DNA of 64,000 nucleotides from an uncultured Polaribacter sp. (GCF_947503875.1 NZ_CANNFH010000002.1:248001-312000), one strand, 5' to 3'. Positions 52,469-61,240 are shown, numbered from the stretch's first letter. Notes: generated from the letters alone by a model not told the origin. Made by a program: numbers and translations.

Positions 52469-53593
52469 TTAGTTATTAATAATTTTCTGAATAATATAGT
52501 TGTAATCTTCAGGGTTTTCAACAAAATTTAAATCGGAGATATCTATTATTAAATAGTTTAAATCGTTTTGTGATTTCATGAAATTATGATATCCGTTTTC
52601 TATTTTTTGTAAGTATGCTGCAGAAATATTTTTTTCATAAGCTCTACCTCTTTTTTTGATGTTTTCTATAAGTTTATCTGTGTTTTGATGCAAATACACA
52701 TATAAATCTGGTTTTGTTATTTCTTTGTAGATAAAATTAAACATCTTTTTGTACAATAAAAACTCATCTTTAGATAGCGTTATTTCTGCAAATATTATTG
52801 ACTTTAAAATATAATAATCAGATATAATACTATTTTCACTTAAGCTGTATTGTGCCAAATCTTTGCTCAATTGTTCTTGCCTATCCATAAGAAAACTCAT
52901 TTCTAAAGGAAAAGCATAACGCGCTTGATCTTTGTAAAATTTTGGTAAAAAAGAATTTTCTGAAAACTGCTCTAAAACGGTTTTTGCATTAAACTCTTGA
53001 CTCATCATTTTTGTTAATGATGTTTTTCCTGCACCAATATTACCTTCTATTGCAATATAATTGTATTTTTCTTTTAATGGTATTGGACGTTTTAATTCTT
53101 TATTTACTATGGTGATTTCTGAATTGTCTTCACAATTTTGTAAACAGATTGTAATTTTTTCTTTTTCTATTGGATGAATTACTGAAGGAGCTATTTCAGC
53201 TAAAGGAACGAGAACAAATTTGCGATCTAACATTTTTGGGTGTGGAACAATTAAATCTTTTGATAAGATAATTTCATTATTAAAAAGTAAAATATCAATA
53301 TCTATATTTCTGTTTTGATATTCTTTTGCACCTGTTCTCTCTCTGCCTAATGTTGTTTCTATATTTAAAACGGACTCTAATACCATTTCAGGTGAAAGGT
53401 TTGTAGATAATTTTATACAGATATTGTAAAAATCATTACCATTAAAACCCCAAGAAGCAGTTTTGTAAATAGAAGATATTTTTTGCACATCACCAACTTT
53501 ATCAGCAATAGCATGTATTGCATTTTGTAGGTTTTCTGCTTTATTACCTTCATTAGTTCCTAAGGATAAATATGTGATTTTTGTAACTTTCAA
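52469..53593 (-). CDS. folK: HPPK (FolK) fused to deoxynucleoside kinase
   Basis: About 374 residues in two domains. The first (about 1-150) is 6-hydroxymethyl-7,8-dihydropterin pyrophosphokinase: ITYLSLGTNEGNKAENLQNAI, RNIDIDILLFN, PHPKMLDRKFVLVPLAEIAP. The second (about 170-374) is a dNK/deoxyguanosine-kinase-like domain with P-loop IEGNIGAGKTSLTK, DYYILKS and KRGRAYEKNI. The start is uncertain: TTG 53593 (MKVTKITYLSLG) gives the natural HPPK N-terminus, while ATG 53632 would add 13 hydrophobic residues and overlap the pnp terminator. The fusion recurs in Bacteroidetes. Confidence 0.85.
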   Translation of the reverse strand: MKVTKITYLSLGTNEGNKAENLQNAIHAIADKVGDVQKISSIYKTASWGFNGNDFYNICIKLSTNLSPEMVLESVLNIETTLGRERTGAKEYQNRNIDIDILLFNNEIILSKDLIVPHPKMLDRKFVLVPLAEIAPSVIHPIEKEKITICLQNCEDNSEITIVNKELKRPIPLKEKYNYIAIEGNIGAGKTSLTKMMSQEFNAKTVLEQFSENSFLPKFYKDQARYAFPLEMSFLMDRQEQLSKDLAQYSLSENSIISDYYILKSIIFAEITLSKDEFLLYKKMFNFIYKEITKPDLYVYLHQNTDKLIENIKKRGRAYEKNISAAYLQKIENGYHNFMKSQNDLNYLIIDISDLNFVENPEDYNYIIQKIINN

Positions 53594-53634
53594 TAAAATA
53601 TATTTAAGTAACAAAGTAACAAAAAAGCACAAAA

Positions 53635-53662
53635 AAAATCGCCAAAATTAATTGGCGATTTT
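53635..53662 (-). terminator. Terminator after pnp
   Basis: AAAATCGCCAA pairs with TTGGCGATTTT around AATTAA; on the minus strand the stem is followed by a run of Ts. It closes the rpsO-pnp unit just before the folK fusion gene. Confidence 0.87.
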
Positions 53663-53688
53663 AATAACTTATAAAGAATTAGAAAAAT

Positions 53689-55932
53689 TTAATCTTCTTT
53701 CTTTTCTTGTCTTGGTTTTCTCTCATCACGTCTGTTGTCACGTCCACGATTATCTCTACCTCTGTTATTGTCTCTACCACGATTGTTATCTCTTGGTGGT
53801 CTTGCAACATAACCTTCTGGTTTTGGTAAAATAGCTTTTCTAGATACTTTCTCTTTACGAGTTCTTGGGTCTAAACCAAAGTATTTTACATCTAAAACAT
53901 CACCCATTTTAACTACATCAGAAACATTGTCTGTACGTTCCCAGGCCAATTCAGAAACATGTAATAAAACTTCATTTCCTGGAGCTTCTACATATTCTAC
54001 AACAGCACCAAAATCTAACATTTTAATAACTTTTACTTCGTAAACGCTACCAACTTCTGGTTTGAATAACATAGACTCTATTCTTGCAATTACTGCTTCA
54101 ATTCCTTCAGGTTTAGTACCTAAAATCTCAATGATTCCTTCTTCTGTTACTGGGTCTTCTGTAATTACAATAGTAGTTTCTGTCTCTTTTTGTAATTCTT
54201 GAATATTTTTACCACCTGGACCAATAAAAGCACCAATTAAATCGTTTGGTATTCTTCTATTAATCATTTTAGGAGCATGTGCTTTTACCTCTTCATTAGG
54301 GTTAGCAATAGTATCCGTTAATTTTTCTAATATATGTAAACGACCGTCTCTTGCTTGTTTTAGTGCATTCACTAAAATTTCGTAAGACAATCCTTTTACT
54401 TTAATATCCATTTGACAAGCAGTAATTCCTTCTGCTGTTCCAGTTACTTTAAAATCCATATCTCCTAAGTGATCTTCATCACCTAAAATATCAGATAAAA
54501 CTGCGTATCTGTCTCCGTCAGAAATTAACCCCATTGCAATACCGGAAACAGGTCTTGTCATTTGCACACCAGCATCCATCATTGCCATTGTACCTGCACA
54601 AACAGTTGCCATAGAAGAAGAACCATTAGATTCTAATACTTCAGAAACTACTCTTACTGTATAAGGACAATCATCTGGCACCATTCCTTTTAACGCTCTT
54701 TGCGCTAAATTACCATGCCCAACTTCTCTTCTAGAAGTACCTCTTAAAGGTCTTGCTTCACCTGTACAAAAAGGAGGGAAGTTGTAGTGTAAATAAAAAC
54801 TCTCTTCTCCTTCATAAGATGGCATGTCTATTTTATTAGCTTCTCTAGAAGTTCCTAAAGTTACGGTTGCTAATGCTTGCGTTTCTCCACGTGTAAAAAT
54901 AGAAGAACCATGTGTAGAAGGTAAGTAGTCTACTTCACACCAAATTGGTCTAATTTCATCTGTTTTTCTACCATCTAAACGTAAACCTTCTGCTAAAGTT
55001 AATTCTCTAACTGCATTTTTTTGAGATTTGTTAAAGTATTTACCTACTAAATCTCCATAGTCTTCTAACTCCTCTTCTGTAAAAGTAGCTTTTAATTCTT
55101 CTTTTACTTCTGCAAAAGCAGTTGTACGTTCTACTTTAGAAGTTCCTTTTTTAGCAATTGCATAACATTTGTCGTAAGAAAAATCGTTGATTTTTGCTTC
55201 TAAATCTGCATCTTCTCTTTCTCCTTCGTATTCTCTAGTTTCTTTTTTACCAAAAGCCTCTGCTAATTTTACTTGAGCAGCACATTGAATTTTAATAGAC
55301 TCATGCGCAAACTTAATTGCGTCTGCCATTTCTTCTTCAGAAATTTCATCCATTTCACCTTCAACCATCATTACAGAATCTGCAGAAGCACCAATCATCA
55401 TATCAATGTCAGATGCTGCTAATTGTGCTCTACTTGGGTTGATTACGAATTCGCCATTTACTCTAGCAACTCTTGCTTCAGAAATTGGGCATTCAAATGG
55501 GAAATCAGATAATTGAATAGCTGCAGAAGCTGCTAAACCTGCTAATGCATCTGGCATAACATCTTCATCATGAGACATTAACTGAATCATAACTTGTACT
55601 TCACTATGGTAATCTTTTGGAAATAATGGACGTAAAACACGGTCTACTAAACGCATTGTTAATACTTCACCATCACTTGGTCTTGCCTCTCTTTTAAAGA
55701 ATCCTCCAGGATAACGTCCTGCAGCAGCAAATTTTTCTCTATAATCTACAGTTAATGGTAAAAAGTCTACGGTACCTGCTTTGTAGCTAGAAACTACTGT
55801 ACACAATAACATTGCTTTACCCATTTGAACAACAACAGAACCGTGCGCTTGTTTCGCTAATTTACCGGTTTCTAATGAGATGGTTCTTCCATCTCCAAGG
55901 TCTATAACCTCTCTAAATACTTTTGGAATCAT
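53689..55932 (-). CDS. pnp: Polyribonucleotide nucleotidyltransferase (PNPase)
   Basis: A 747-residue phosphorolytic 3'-5' exoribonuclease. Two RNase PH domains (1-220 and about 300-540, with [18 protein letters not shown]), a KH domain near 555-610 ([23 protein letters not shown]) and an S1 domain near 625-695 are in the usual order. The C-terminus is an Arg-Gly-Asn-Asp repeat tail ([22 protein letters not shown]), likely an RNA-binding or partner-binding tail. It lies downstream of rpsO, the common order. Confidence 0.96.
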   Translation of the reverse strand: MIPKVFREVIDLGDGRTISLETGKLAKQAHGSVVVQMGKAMLLCTVVSSYKAGTVDFLPLTVDYREKFAAAGRYPGGFFKREARPSDGEVLTMRLVDRVLRPLFPKDYHSEVQVMIQLMSHDEDVMPDALAGLAASAAIQLSDFPFECPISEARVARVNGEFVINPSRAQLAASDIDMMIGASADSVMMVEGEMDEISEEEMADAIKFAHESIKIQCAAQVKLAEAFGKKETREYEGEREDADLEAKINDFSYDKCYAIAKKGTSKVERTTAFAEVKEELKATFTEEELEDYGDLVGKYFNKSQKNAVRELTLAEGLRLDGRKTDEIRPIWCEVDYLPSTHGSSIFTRGETQALATVTLGTSREANKIDMPSYEGEESFYLHYNFPPFCTGEARPLRGTSRREVGHGNLAQRALKGMVPDDCPYTVRVVSEVLESNGSSSMATVCAGTMAMMDAGVQMTRPVSGIAMGLISDGDRYAVLSDILGDEDHLGDMDFKVTGTAEGITACQMDIKVKGLSYEILVNALKQARDGRLHILEKLTDTIANPNEEVKAHAPKMINRRIPNDLIGAFIGPGGKNIQELQKETETTIVITEDPVTEEGIIEILGTKPEGIEAVIARIESMLFKPEVGSVYEVKVIKMLDFGAVVEYVEAPGNEVLLHVSELAWERTDNVSDVVKMGDVLDVKYFGLDPRTRKEKVSRKAILPKPEGYVARPPRDNNRGRDNNRGRDNRGRDNRRDERKPRQEKKED

Positions 55933-56141
55933 AAATTTGTAATACTAATTTTTTAATCTGTTTGTTGTTGTGTTGTTTTTGTTGTTGTGTGTTTTTCCAA
56001 TGGAAATACAAGAATTTTGTTAAGATTCTTGCTTTTTTATATAACATCTGTTTGTTAAGCAGAAACTATTATTTTTAAGATTCCTGTTTTACAGGAATAA
56101 CAATTTTTCTATTTGAAACATTTTTCAAAACTATTGTCAAT
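55933..56141. other. rpsO-pnp intergenic region
   Basis: On the minus strand this region between the rpsO terminator hairpin and pnp includes a CA-rich low-complexity stretch (55965-55998 on the plus strand is TTG/TTGTTG-like). In many bacteria the pnp leader is where PNPase and RNase III autoregulate, but no clear long hairpin is evident here. Confidence 0.3.
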
Positions 56142-56174
56142 AAAAAAGAGGCACGTTTATAGTACCTCTTTTTT
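56142..56174 (-). terminator. Terminator hairpin after rpsO
   Basis: AAAAAAGAGG pairs with CCTCTTTTTT with an imperfect inner part. On the minus strand it follows the rpsO stop by seven bases. Partial read-through into pnp is likely. Confidence 0.85.
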
Positions 56175-56181
56175 GTAAGAA

Positions 56182-56451
56182 TTATTTTCTAATTCCTAAT
56201 TCTTTAATAATTGCACGATATCTTAAAATATCTTTCTTTTTAAGATAATCTAATAAACTTCTACGCTTACCAACCATCATTACTAGAGAACGCTCTGTAT
56301 TAAAATCTTTACGATTTTGCTTTAAGTGCTCTGTTAAATGGTTAATTCTGTGCGTAAATAACGCAATTTGCCCTTCAGAAGAACCCGTATCGTTTTTTCC
56401 TTTACCGTGTTTTTCGAAAATGCTTTCTTTTACTTCTTTACTTAAGTACAT
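56182..56451 (-). CDS. rpsO: 30S ribosomal protein S15
   Basis: An 89-residue ribosomal protein, the exact family length when started at MYLSKEVKESIFEKHGKG. DTGSSEGQIALFTHRINHLTEHLKQNRKDFNTERSLVMMVGKRRSLLDYLKKKD is the standard 16S-binding core. A longer reading from 56487 adds 12 atypical residues and is rejected. A TATATTTG promoter element lies 58 bases upstream. Confidence 0.97.
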   Translation of the reverse strand: MYLSKEVKESIFEKHGKGKNDTGSSEGQIALFTHRINHLTEHLKQNRKDFNTERSLVMMVGKRRSLLDYLKKKDILRYRAIIKELGIRK

Positions 56452-56509
56452 GCCAATATTATTTAAATGATTTTTATGTATTTGCATTAAAATTTTTCTA
56501 ATGCGCCTG

Positions 56510-56517
56510 CAAATATA
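56510..56517 (-). promoter_or_regulatory. Probable -7 promoter element of rpsO
   Basis: The complement reads TATATTTG, matching TAnnTTTG. It would give a leader of about 50 bases before ATG 56451. No good -33 element was found. Confidence 0.5.
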
Positions 56518-56691
56518 GAATTATTTTTCTGATTTCTTACAGATACTTTAAACCTATTTTGGTTTTAAGTTAATTAATATTACATCTTTTGTAATCAATG
56601 GTTTAAATTTCTATTACATGTATAAAATTTGCTCTTTTTTATTCGGTTTTGTTACTAAATTCAGAAATATTTTATATTTATTTTAATAAAG

Positions 56692-56722
56692 TTTGCTAGT
56701 AACAATTTAATCTTTAGTTTTG
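56692..56722 (+). promoter_or_regulatory. Promoter of the aromatic amino acid operon leader
   Basis: TTTG at 56692-56695 and TAGTTTTG at 56715-56722 are exactly 19 bases apart, fitting the Bacteroidetes -33/-7 consensus on both boxes. Transcription would start near 56728, leaving a leader of about 150 bases before the first structural gene. Upstream, 56518-56691 is A+T rich with no gene. Confidence 0.75.
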
Positions 56723-56745
56723 TCACTCAAATAATTGAATTACAA

Positions 56746-56805
56746 ATGTTAAATAATTTTTACACACGTTTCTATTTTTACTTTTACTTTTTTAGTAAGA
56801 GATGA
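56746..56805 (+). CDS. Phe/Tyr-rich leader peptide of the aromatic operon
   Basis: A 19-codon frame, MLNNFYTRFYFYFYFFSKR, ending in TGA. Six Phe and four Tyr make ten of 19 residues, eight of them within the eight-residue run FYFYFYFF. It begins about 18 bases after the predicted transcription start and is followed by competing hairpins and a terminator. Low charged tRNA-Phe or tRNA-Tyr would stall the ribosome over the aromatic codons and free 56804-56810 to form the antiterminator. It is not in standard ORF predictions because of its length. Confidence 0.8.
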   Translation: MLNNFYTRFYFYFYFFSKR

Positions 56806-56868
56806 GACTTGTATATAATTAATAACTATAAAATATAAAGTCTCGTTAATTCTCGAGGCTTTTTTTTT
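56804..56868 (+). promoter_or_regulatory. Transcription attenuator of the aromatic operon
   Basis: Terminator: AAAGTCTCG (56837-56845) pairs with CGAGGCTTT (56854-56862), one G-U pair, followed by Ts through 56868. Antiterminator: GAGACTT (56804-56810), starting on the leader stop codon, pairs perfectly with AAGTCTC (56838-56844), the left arm of the terminator. A ribosome that finishes the leader covers 56804-56810 and lets the terminator form; a ribosome stalled on Phe/Tyr codons leaves it free. The terminator ends nine bases before the prephenate dehydratase ATG. Confidence 0.8.
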
Positions 56869-56876
56869 GAACTAAA

Positions 56877-57701
56877 ATGAAAAAAATAATCGCCATACAA
56901 GGAGCAGAAGGCTCTAATCATCATAAAGTTGCCAAAGACTTTTATGGAGAAGAGATACAATTAATAGAATGTATGTCTTTTGATGCTTTGGTAGCTAGTT
57001 TGTTAGATAAAAGTGCAAGTTTAGGTGTTATGGCTTTAGAAAATACCATTGCAGGTTCAATAATACCAAATTATGCACTAATAGATGCCAATAATTTGCA
57101 CATTACTAATGAGGAGTATTTAAATATTCATCATCATTTAATGGCCTTAAAAGGGCAAAATATTGCAGATATTAAAGAAGTGTGGTCGCATCCAATGGCA
57201 TTATTACAATGTAAAGCGTTTTTTAAAAAACATCCGCATATTAAATTAGTAGAAGATGCAGATACTGCAGAAGTGGCTAAAAGAATAGCAAAAGAAAATT
57301 TAAAAGGCATTGCTGCAATCGCGCCAAAAATAGCAGCAGAAATTTTTGGGTTGGCTATTTTAGAAGATGAAATACAGACCATAAAAGATAATTCTACACG
57401 TTTTGTAATTGTACAAACAGCAAAACCAGCAGTAAATGAAACTGTAAATAAGGCTTCTTTAAAATTTCAATTAGATCATAAAAGAGGCAGTTTAGCAGCT
57501 ATTTTAAATGTGTTGAGTGATTGTAAAATGAATTTAACTAAAATACAATCGTTACCTGTAATAGAAACCCCTTGGAAATATTCGTTTTTTGTTGATGTTA
57601 CTTTTGAAGATTATAAAGAATACCAAAAAGCGATTGCAATTATAGAAATAATGGCAGCACAATTCAAAATTTTAGGAACCTATAAAAACGGAAGAAAGTG
57701 A
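56877..57701 (+). CDS. pheA: Prephenate dehydratase
   Basis: A 274-residue monofunctional enzyme turning prephenate into phenylpyruvate. The catalytic domain (1-180) has LGVMALENTIAGSI and the T-R-F motif in DNSTRFVIV. The C-terminal ACT domain (about 190-270, KRGSLAAILNVLSDCKMNLTKIQSLPVIETPWKYSFFVDVTF) has the ESRP-like Phe-sensing region replaced by QSLPVIETPW, so feedback may still act. First gene of the operon after the attenuator; its stop overlaps the next GTG. Confidence 0.93.
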   Translation: MKKIIAIQGAEGSNHHKVAKDFYGEEIQLIECMSFDALVASLLDKSASLGVMALENTIAGSIIPNYALIDANNLHITNEEYLNIHHHLMALKGQNIADIKEVWSHPMALLQCKAFFKKHPHIKLVEDADTAEVAKRIAKENLKGIAAIAPKIAAEIFGLAILEDEIQTIKDNSTRFVIVQTAKPAVNETVNKASLKFQLDHKRGSLAAILNVLSDCKMNLTKIQSLPVIETPWKYSFFVDVTFEDYKEYQKAIAIIEIMAAQFKILGTYKNGRK

Positions 57702-58840
57702 TTAAACCTGCAAAAAGATTAGATACCGTAAAAGAATATTACTTCTCTAAAAAATTAAGAGAAGTTAGGGGTTTAGTGGCAGCTGGTAAACCAATTATAA
57801 ATATGGGTATTGGTTCGCCAGATTTACAACCTCCTGCAAATGTTATTACTGCAATATCTAGCAGTTTAGCAGATGCTACTGCACACAAATACCAATCGTA
57901 TCAAGGTTTGCCAGAGTTAAGAGCTGCAATTGCAACTTTTTACAAAAATAAATTTTCTGTAGATGCAAATCCAGAGAATGAGGTGTTGCCATTAATGGGA
58001 AGTAAAGAAGGTATTATGCACATTTCTATGGCTTTTTTAAATGAAGGCGATAAAGCATTAATTCCTAACCCAGGTTACCCAACTTATACTTCTGTAACCA
58101 AATTAGTAGGTGCAGAACCGTTGTTTTATAATTTAAGTGAAGCTACCAATTGGCAACCAAATTTTGATGAATTAGAAAAGCAAGATTTAACAGATGTAAA
58201 AATTATGTGGGTAAATTATCCGCACATGCCAACAGGTACAAACGCAACTTTAGCAACCTTAGAAAAGTTAGTTGCTTTTGGTAAAAAGCACAATATTTTA
58301 ATAATTAATGACAATCCGTACAGTTTTATTTTAAACGATAATCCTATAAGTATTTTACAAGTTGAAGGCGCCAAAGACATTGCTTTAGAATTAAATTCTT
58401 TAAGTAAAACTTTTAATATGGCTGGTTGGCGAGTTGGAATGCTTTTAGGGAATGCAACATTTATAAACGAAGTTTTAAAAGTAAAATCTAATATGGATTC
58501 TGGTATGTTTTATGGCATACAAAAAGGAGCTATAGAAGCCTTACAATTATCAGATAATTGGTTTTTAGAACAAAATAAGGTGTATAAAAAAAGAAGAGCA
58601 TTAATTTGGCAGTTGGCAGATAAATTAGGCGCAGTTTACAATACAAATGCAACTGGTTTATTTGTTTGGGCAAAAATTCCTGAAGGAAAAAAAGCAGAAG
58701 AAGTTACCGATAAAGTATTATATGAAAACGATATTTTTATAACACCAGGAACTATTTTTGGTTCACAAGGCGAAGGTTATATTCGATTTTCATTATGTGT
58801 AACAGAAGAGGTAATTAAAGAAGCGATTAGTAGGTTGTAA
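57698..58840 (+). CDS. Class I/II PLP aminotransferase (aromatic or prephenate type)
   Basis: A 380-residue fold-type I aminotransferase starting at GTG, overlapping pheA by four bases. Landmarks: GIGSPDLQPPANVI, PNPGYPTYTS, the NDNPYSF loop, and the PLP lysine in ELNSLSKTFNMAGWRVG. Position between prephenate dehydratase and prephenate dehydrogenase suggests it makes Phe and Tyr from their keto acids, or aminates prephenate. Specificity is inferred from context only. Confidence 0.85.
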   Translation: MIKPAKRLDTVKEYYFSKKLREVRGLVAAGKPIINMGIGSPDLQPPANVITAISSSLADATAHKYQSYQGLPELRAAIATFYKNKFSVDANPENEVLPLMGSKEGIMHISMAFLNEGDKALIPNPGYPTYTSVTKLVGAEPLFYNLSEATNWQPNFDELEKQDLTDVKIMWVNYPHMPTGTNATLATLEKLVAFGKKHNILIINDNPYSFILNDNPISILQVEGAKDIALELNSLSKTFNMAGWRVGMLLGNATFINEVLKVKSNMDSGMFYGIQKGAIEALQLSDNWFLEQNKVYKKRRALIWQLADKLGAVYNTNATGLFVWAKIPEGKKAEEVTDKVLYENDIFITPGTIFGSQGEGYIRFSLCVTEEVIKEAISRL

Positions 58841-58909
58841 AATAAGTTTGCAGTTTTTCAGTCGCAGTTGCCAGTAATTTTGCTGCATATATAAAATTTT
58901 AGAATTTAA

Positions 58910-58995
58910 ATGTCATTTCTACTTTAGGAGAAATCTCATAATAAGAACAGAAAACAAAAAAAAAGCCAAAAGCCAAAAGCAAAAAGCCAAAAGCA
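58910..58995. repeat. Spacer repeats before tyrA
   Basis: GTCATTTCTACTTTAGGAGAAATCTCATAA at 58910-58939 is a solo unit of the family arrayed at 61.2-62.6 kb, and can fold (ATTTCT with AGAAAT). It is followed by AAAAGCCAAAAGCCAAAAGC-type tandem words at 58957-58995, ending just before tyrA. Confidence 0.6.
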
Positions 58996-59001
58996 TTGAT
59001 T

Positions 59002-59853
59002 ATGAAAAACATATTTTGCATAGGAATCGGATTAATAGGAGGTAGTTTTGCTATCGATATTAAAAATCACAATTTAGAAGCTATAATTCACGGAATTAGC
59101 AGAAAAGACGAAACCTTACACAAAGCATTAGAATTAAACTTAATCGATAAGAAAGCAACCTTAGACGATTTAGAAAATGCAGACTTGGTAATTATATCAA
59201 TTCCTGTAGATGCCACTGTAAAATTATTACCAACCGTTTTAGATAAAATTTCAGACAATACATTGGTAATAGATGCAGGCTCAACAAAAGAAGCAATTTG
59301 TAAAGTAGTTGAACATCATAAAAGAAGACGCAATTTTTTAGCATGCCACCCAATTGCTGGTACAGAAAAATCTGGACCAACAGCTGCAATTTCTGGCTTG
59401 TATAAAGGGAAAACCAATATTATCTGCGAAGTAGAAAAAACAACTTTTAAGTTACAAGAACAAGCTTTGGCACTTTTTAATGCCATTGGAATGCGTATTC
59501 GTTATATGGATGCAAAATCGCATGACAAACATATTGCGTATGTTTCGCACCTTTCCCACATAAGTTCATTTATGTTAGGAAAAACAGTGCTAGAAAAAGA
59601 GAAAAATGAACGCGATATTTTTGATATGGCAGGTTCTGGTTTTGAATCTACCGTGCGTTTGGCAAAAAGTAGTCCTGCAATGTGGACACCAATTTTTAAA
59701 CAAAACAAAGAAAACGTAATAGAAACGTTAGAAGAATACATTAATAATTTACAACAATTTAAGGAGTTAATGCAAAAAGATAATTTCTCCGAAATTTTTA
59801 ACGAAATGGAGAATACAAATTATATAAAGCAAATTTTAAACGGCATAAAATAA
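59002..59853 (+). CDS. tyrA: Prephenate dehydrogenase
   Basis: A 283-residue NAD-dependent enzyme giving 4-hydroxyphenylpyruvate for tyrosine. The Rossmann loop is CIGIGLIGGSFAID, with VIISIPVDATVKLLP and ACHPIAGTEKSGPTAA as catalytic motifs and HDKHIAYVSHLSHISSF in the C-terminal domain. ATG 59002 (MKNIFCIG) is chosen over a TTG at 58996, which lies inside the repeat words. Third gene of the aromatic operon. Confidence 0.92.
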   Translation: MKNIFCIGIGLIGGSFAIDIKNHNLEAIIHGISRKDETLHKALELNLIDKKATLDDLENADLVIISIPVDATVKLLPTVLDKISDNTLVIDAGSTKEAICKVVEHHKRRRNFLACHPIAGTEKSGPTAAISGLYKGKTNIICEVEKTTFKLQEQALALFNAIGMRIRYMDAKSHDKHIAYVSHLSHISSFMLGKTVLEKEKNERDIFDMAGSGFESTVRLAKSSPAMWTPIFKQNKENVIETLEEYINNLQQFKELMQKDNFSEIFNEMENTNYIKQILNGIK

Positions 59854-59875
59854 AAGCCAAAAATCGTTGTTTGTT

Positions 59876-59907
59876 TTGTCATTTCCTCCTTGTGGAGAAA
59901 TTTCAAA
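59876..59907 (+). repeat. Solo GTCATTTC...GGAGAAAT repeat before the DAHP synthase gene
   Basis: GTCATTTCCTCCTTGTGGAGAAATTTC is a short palindromic unit of the same family, with CTCC pairing GGAG around TTGT. It lies in the 80-base spacer inside the aromatic operon. Confidence 0.5.
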
Positions 59908-59933
59908 CCAAATAACACAAATTAATTATTAGA

Positions 59934-61016
59934 ATGAAAAATACAAAAGAATTAAGAACATGGTTGGATGATATGAAACTAGATCATCCACTAGTAATAG
60001 CAGGGCCTTGTAGTGCAGAAACCGAAGAACAGGTTTTAAAAATTGCACACGAATTAAAAGATTCTGATGTAAATTACTATAGAGCAGGTATTTGGAAACC
60101 AAGAACAAGACCAGGAAATTTTGAAGGTGTTGGTGCCTTAGGTTTAGGTTGGTTAAAAAAGGTAAAAGAAGAAACTGGTATGAGAACCTGTACAGAAGTT
60201 GCCAATGCAGCACACTGTAAATTAGCGCTAGAAAATGATGTAGATTTATTGTGGATTGGTGCACGTTCTACAGTATCGCCATTTATAATGCAAGAAATTG
60301 CAGACGCATTACAAGGTACAGACAAAATTGTATTGGTAAAAAACCCAGTAAATCCAGATTTGGCTTTATGGTTAGGTGGTATAGAAAGATTATACACAGC
60401 AGGAATCAAAAATTTAGGAGCAATTCACAGAGGATTCTCTACTTACGAGAAATCAAAGTACAGAAACAATCCAGAATGGCAATTGGCAATAGAATTCCAG
60501 AACAAATTCCCAGATTTACCATTAATTAATGATCCATCACATATTACAGGAAAGCGTGATATGATTTTTGATGTTTCACAAACCGCTTTAGACTTAAACT
60601 TCGATGGTTTAATGATAGAAACACATTTCGATCCAGAAAACGCTTGGTCAGACGCTGCACAACAAGTAACGCCAGACACCTTAAAGCAAATCATGGTAGA
60701 TTTAAAAATTAAAAAAGAAACAGAAACTTCTGCAGATTATAGAGAATCTTTAGAAAACTTAAGAGCTCAAATTAATGTGGTAGACGATCAATTAATCGAT
60801 CTTTTAGGAAAACGTATGCAAGTTGCCGATAAAATTGGTGCCTTAAAAAAAGAAAAAAACGTTGCCGTTTTACAATCTAAACGTTGGAACGAGATTTTAG
60901 GAAACATGGTTTTAGAAGGAAACGGAAAAGGATTAAGTGAAGAGTTTATACTTAAAATGTTTAAAGCCATTCACCAAGAATCTATAAACCACCAAGAAAA
61001 AATTATTAACGGATAA
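59934..61016 (+). CDS. aroG: Bifunctional DAHP synthase/chorismate mutase (type II mutase)
   Basis: A 360-residue fusion. The first 260 residues are DAHP synthase of the KDPS-like (I-beta) type: LVIAGPCSAETEEQVL, YRAGIWKPRTRPGNFEGVG, NDPSHITGKRD and MIETHFDPENAWSDA. The last 90 residues (SLENLRAQINVVDDQLIDLLGKRMQVADKIGALKKEKNVAV) are an AroQ-type chorismate mutase. Joining the first shikimate step to the chorismate branch point gives feedback control in related fusions. Last gene of the operon, with a terminator after it. Confidence 0.94.
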   Translation: MKNTKELRTWLDDMKLDHPLVIAGPCSAETEEQVLKIAHELKDSDVNYYRAGIWKPRTRPGNFEGVGALGLGWLKKVKEETGMRTCTEVANAAHCKLALENDVDLLWIGARSTVSPFIMQEIADALQGTDKIVLVKNPVNPDLALWLGGIERLYTAGIKNLGAIHRGFSTYEKSKYRNNPEWQLAIEFQNKFPDLPLINDPSHITGKRDMIFDVSQTALDLNFDGLMIETHFDPENAWSDAAQQVTPDTLKQIMVDLKIKKETETSADYRESLENLRAQINVVDDQLIDLLGKRMQVADKIGALKKEKNVAVLQSKRWNEILGNMVLEGNGKGLSEEFILKMFKAIHQESINHQEKIING

Positions 61017-61018
61017 TA

Positions 61019-61040
61019 CTGAACTTGTTTCAGCATCTTT
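61019..61040. repeat. Short dispersed palindrome (CTGAACTTGTTTCAGCATCT), copy 2
   Basis: The same word as at 45033, differing by one base within the first 20. CTGAA pairs with TTCAG. It lies directly after the DAHP synthase stop. Confidence 0.5.
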
Positions 61041-61054
61041 TAATAAAAATTACA

Positions 61055-61090
61055 AATCCTACAAGGTTAAACTTTGTAGGATTTTTTTTT
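61055..61090 (+). terminator. Terminator of the aromatic operon
   Basis: AATCCTACAAGG pairs with CTTTGTAGGATT (one G-U pair) around TTAAA, followed by a run of Ts. Confidence 0.92.
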
Positions 61091-61104
61091 GCATAATATT
61101 TTTA

Positions 61105-61202
61105 TTTGGGCGTTACCACAAGGGTCGGGCTTTCGCTACTCACTTCCCGCGAAAAGCGCGGGAGAGTTCAAACAAACCGCTCAATCCCTAACGCGTATTG
61201 CT
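61105..61202 (+). repeat. REP-like hairpin repeat, copy 3
   Basis: TTTGGGCGTTACCACAAGGGTCGGGCTTTCGCTACTCACTTCCCGC, a stem (CCCGCG with CGCGGG), GAGTTCAAACAAACCGCTCAATCCC and TAACGCGTATTGCT. It follows the aromatic operon terminator and leads into the large repeat array. Confidence 0.82.
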
Positions 61203-61240
61203 TCATTCGAGCATAAGTTCATAAAAAAAACGCAAAATTT

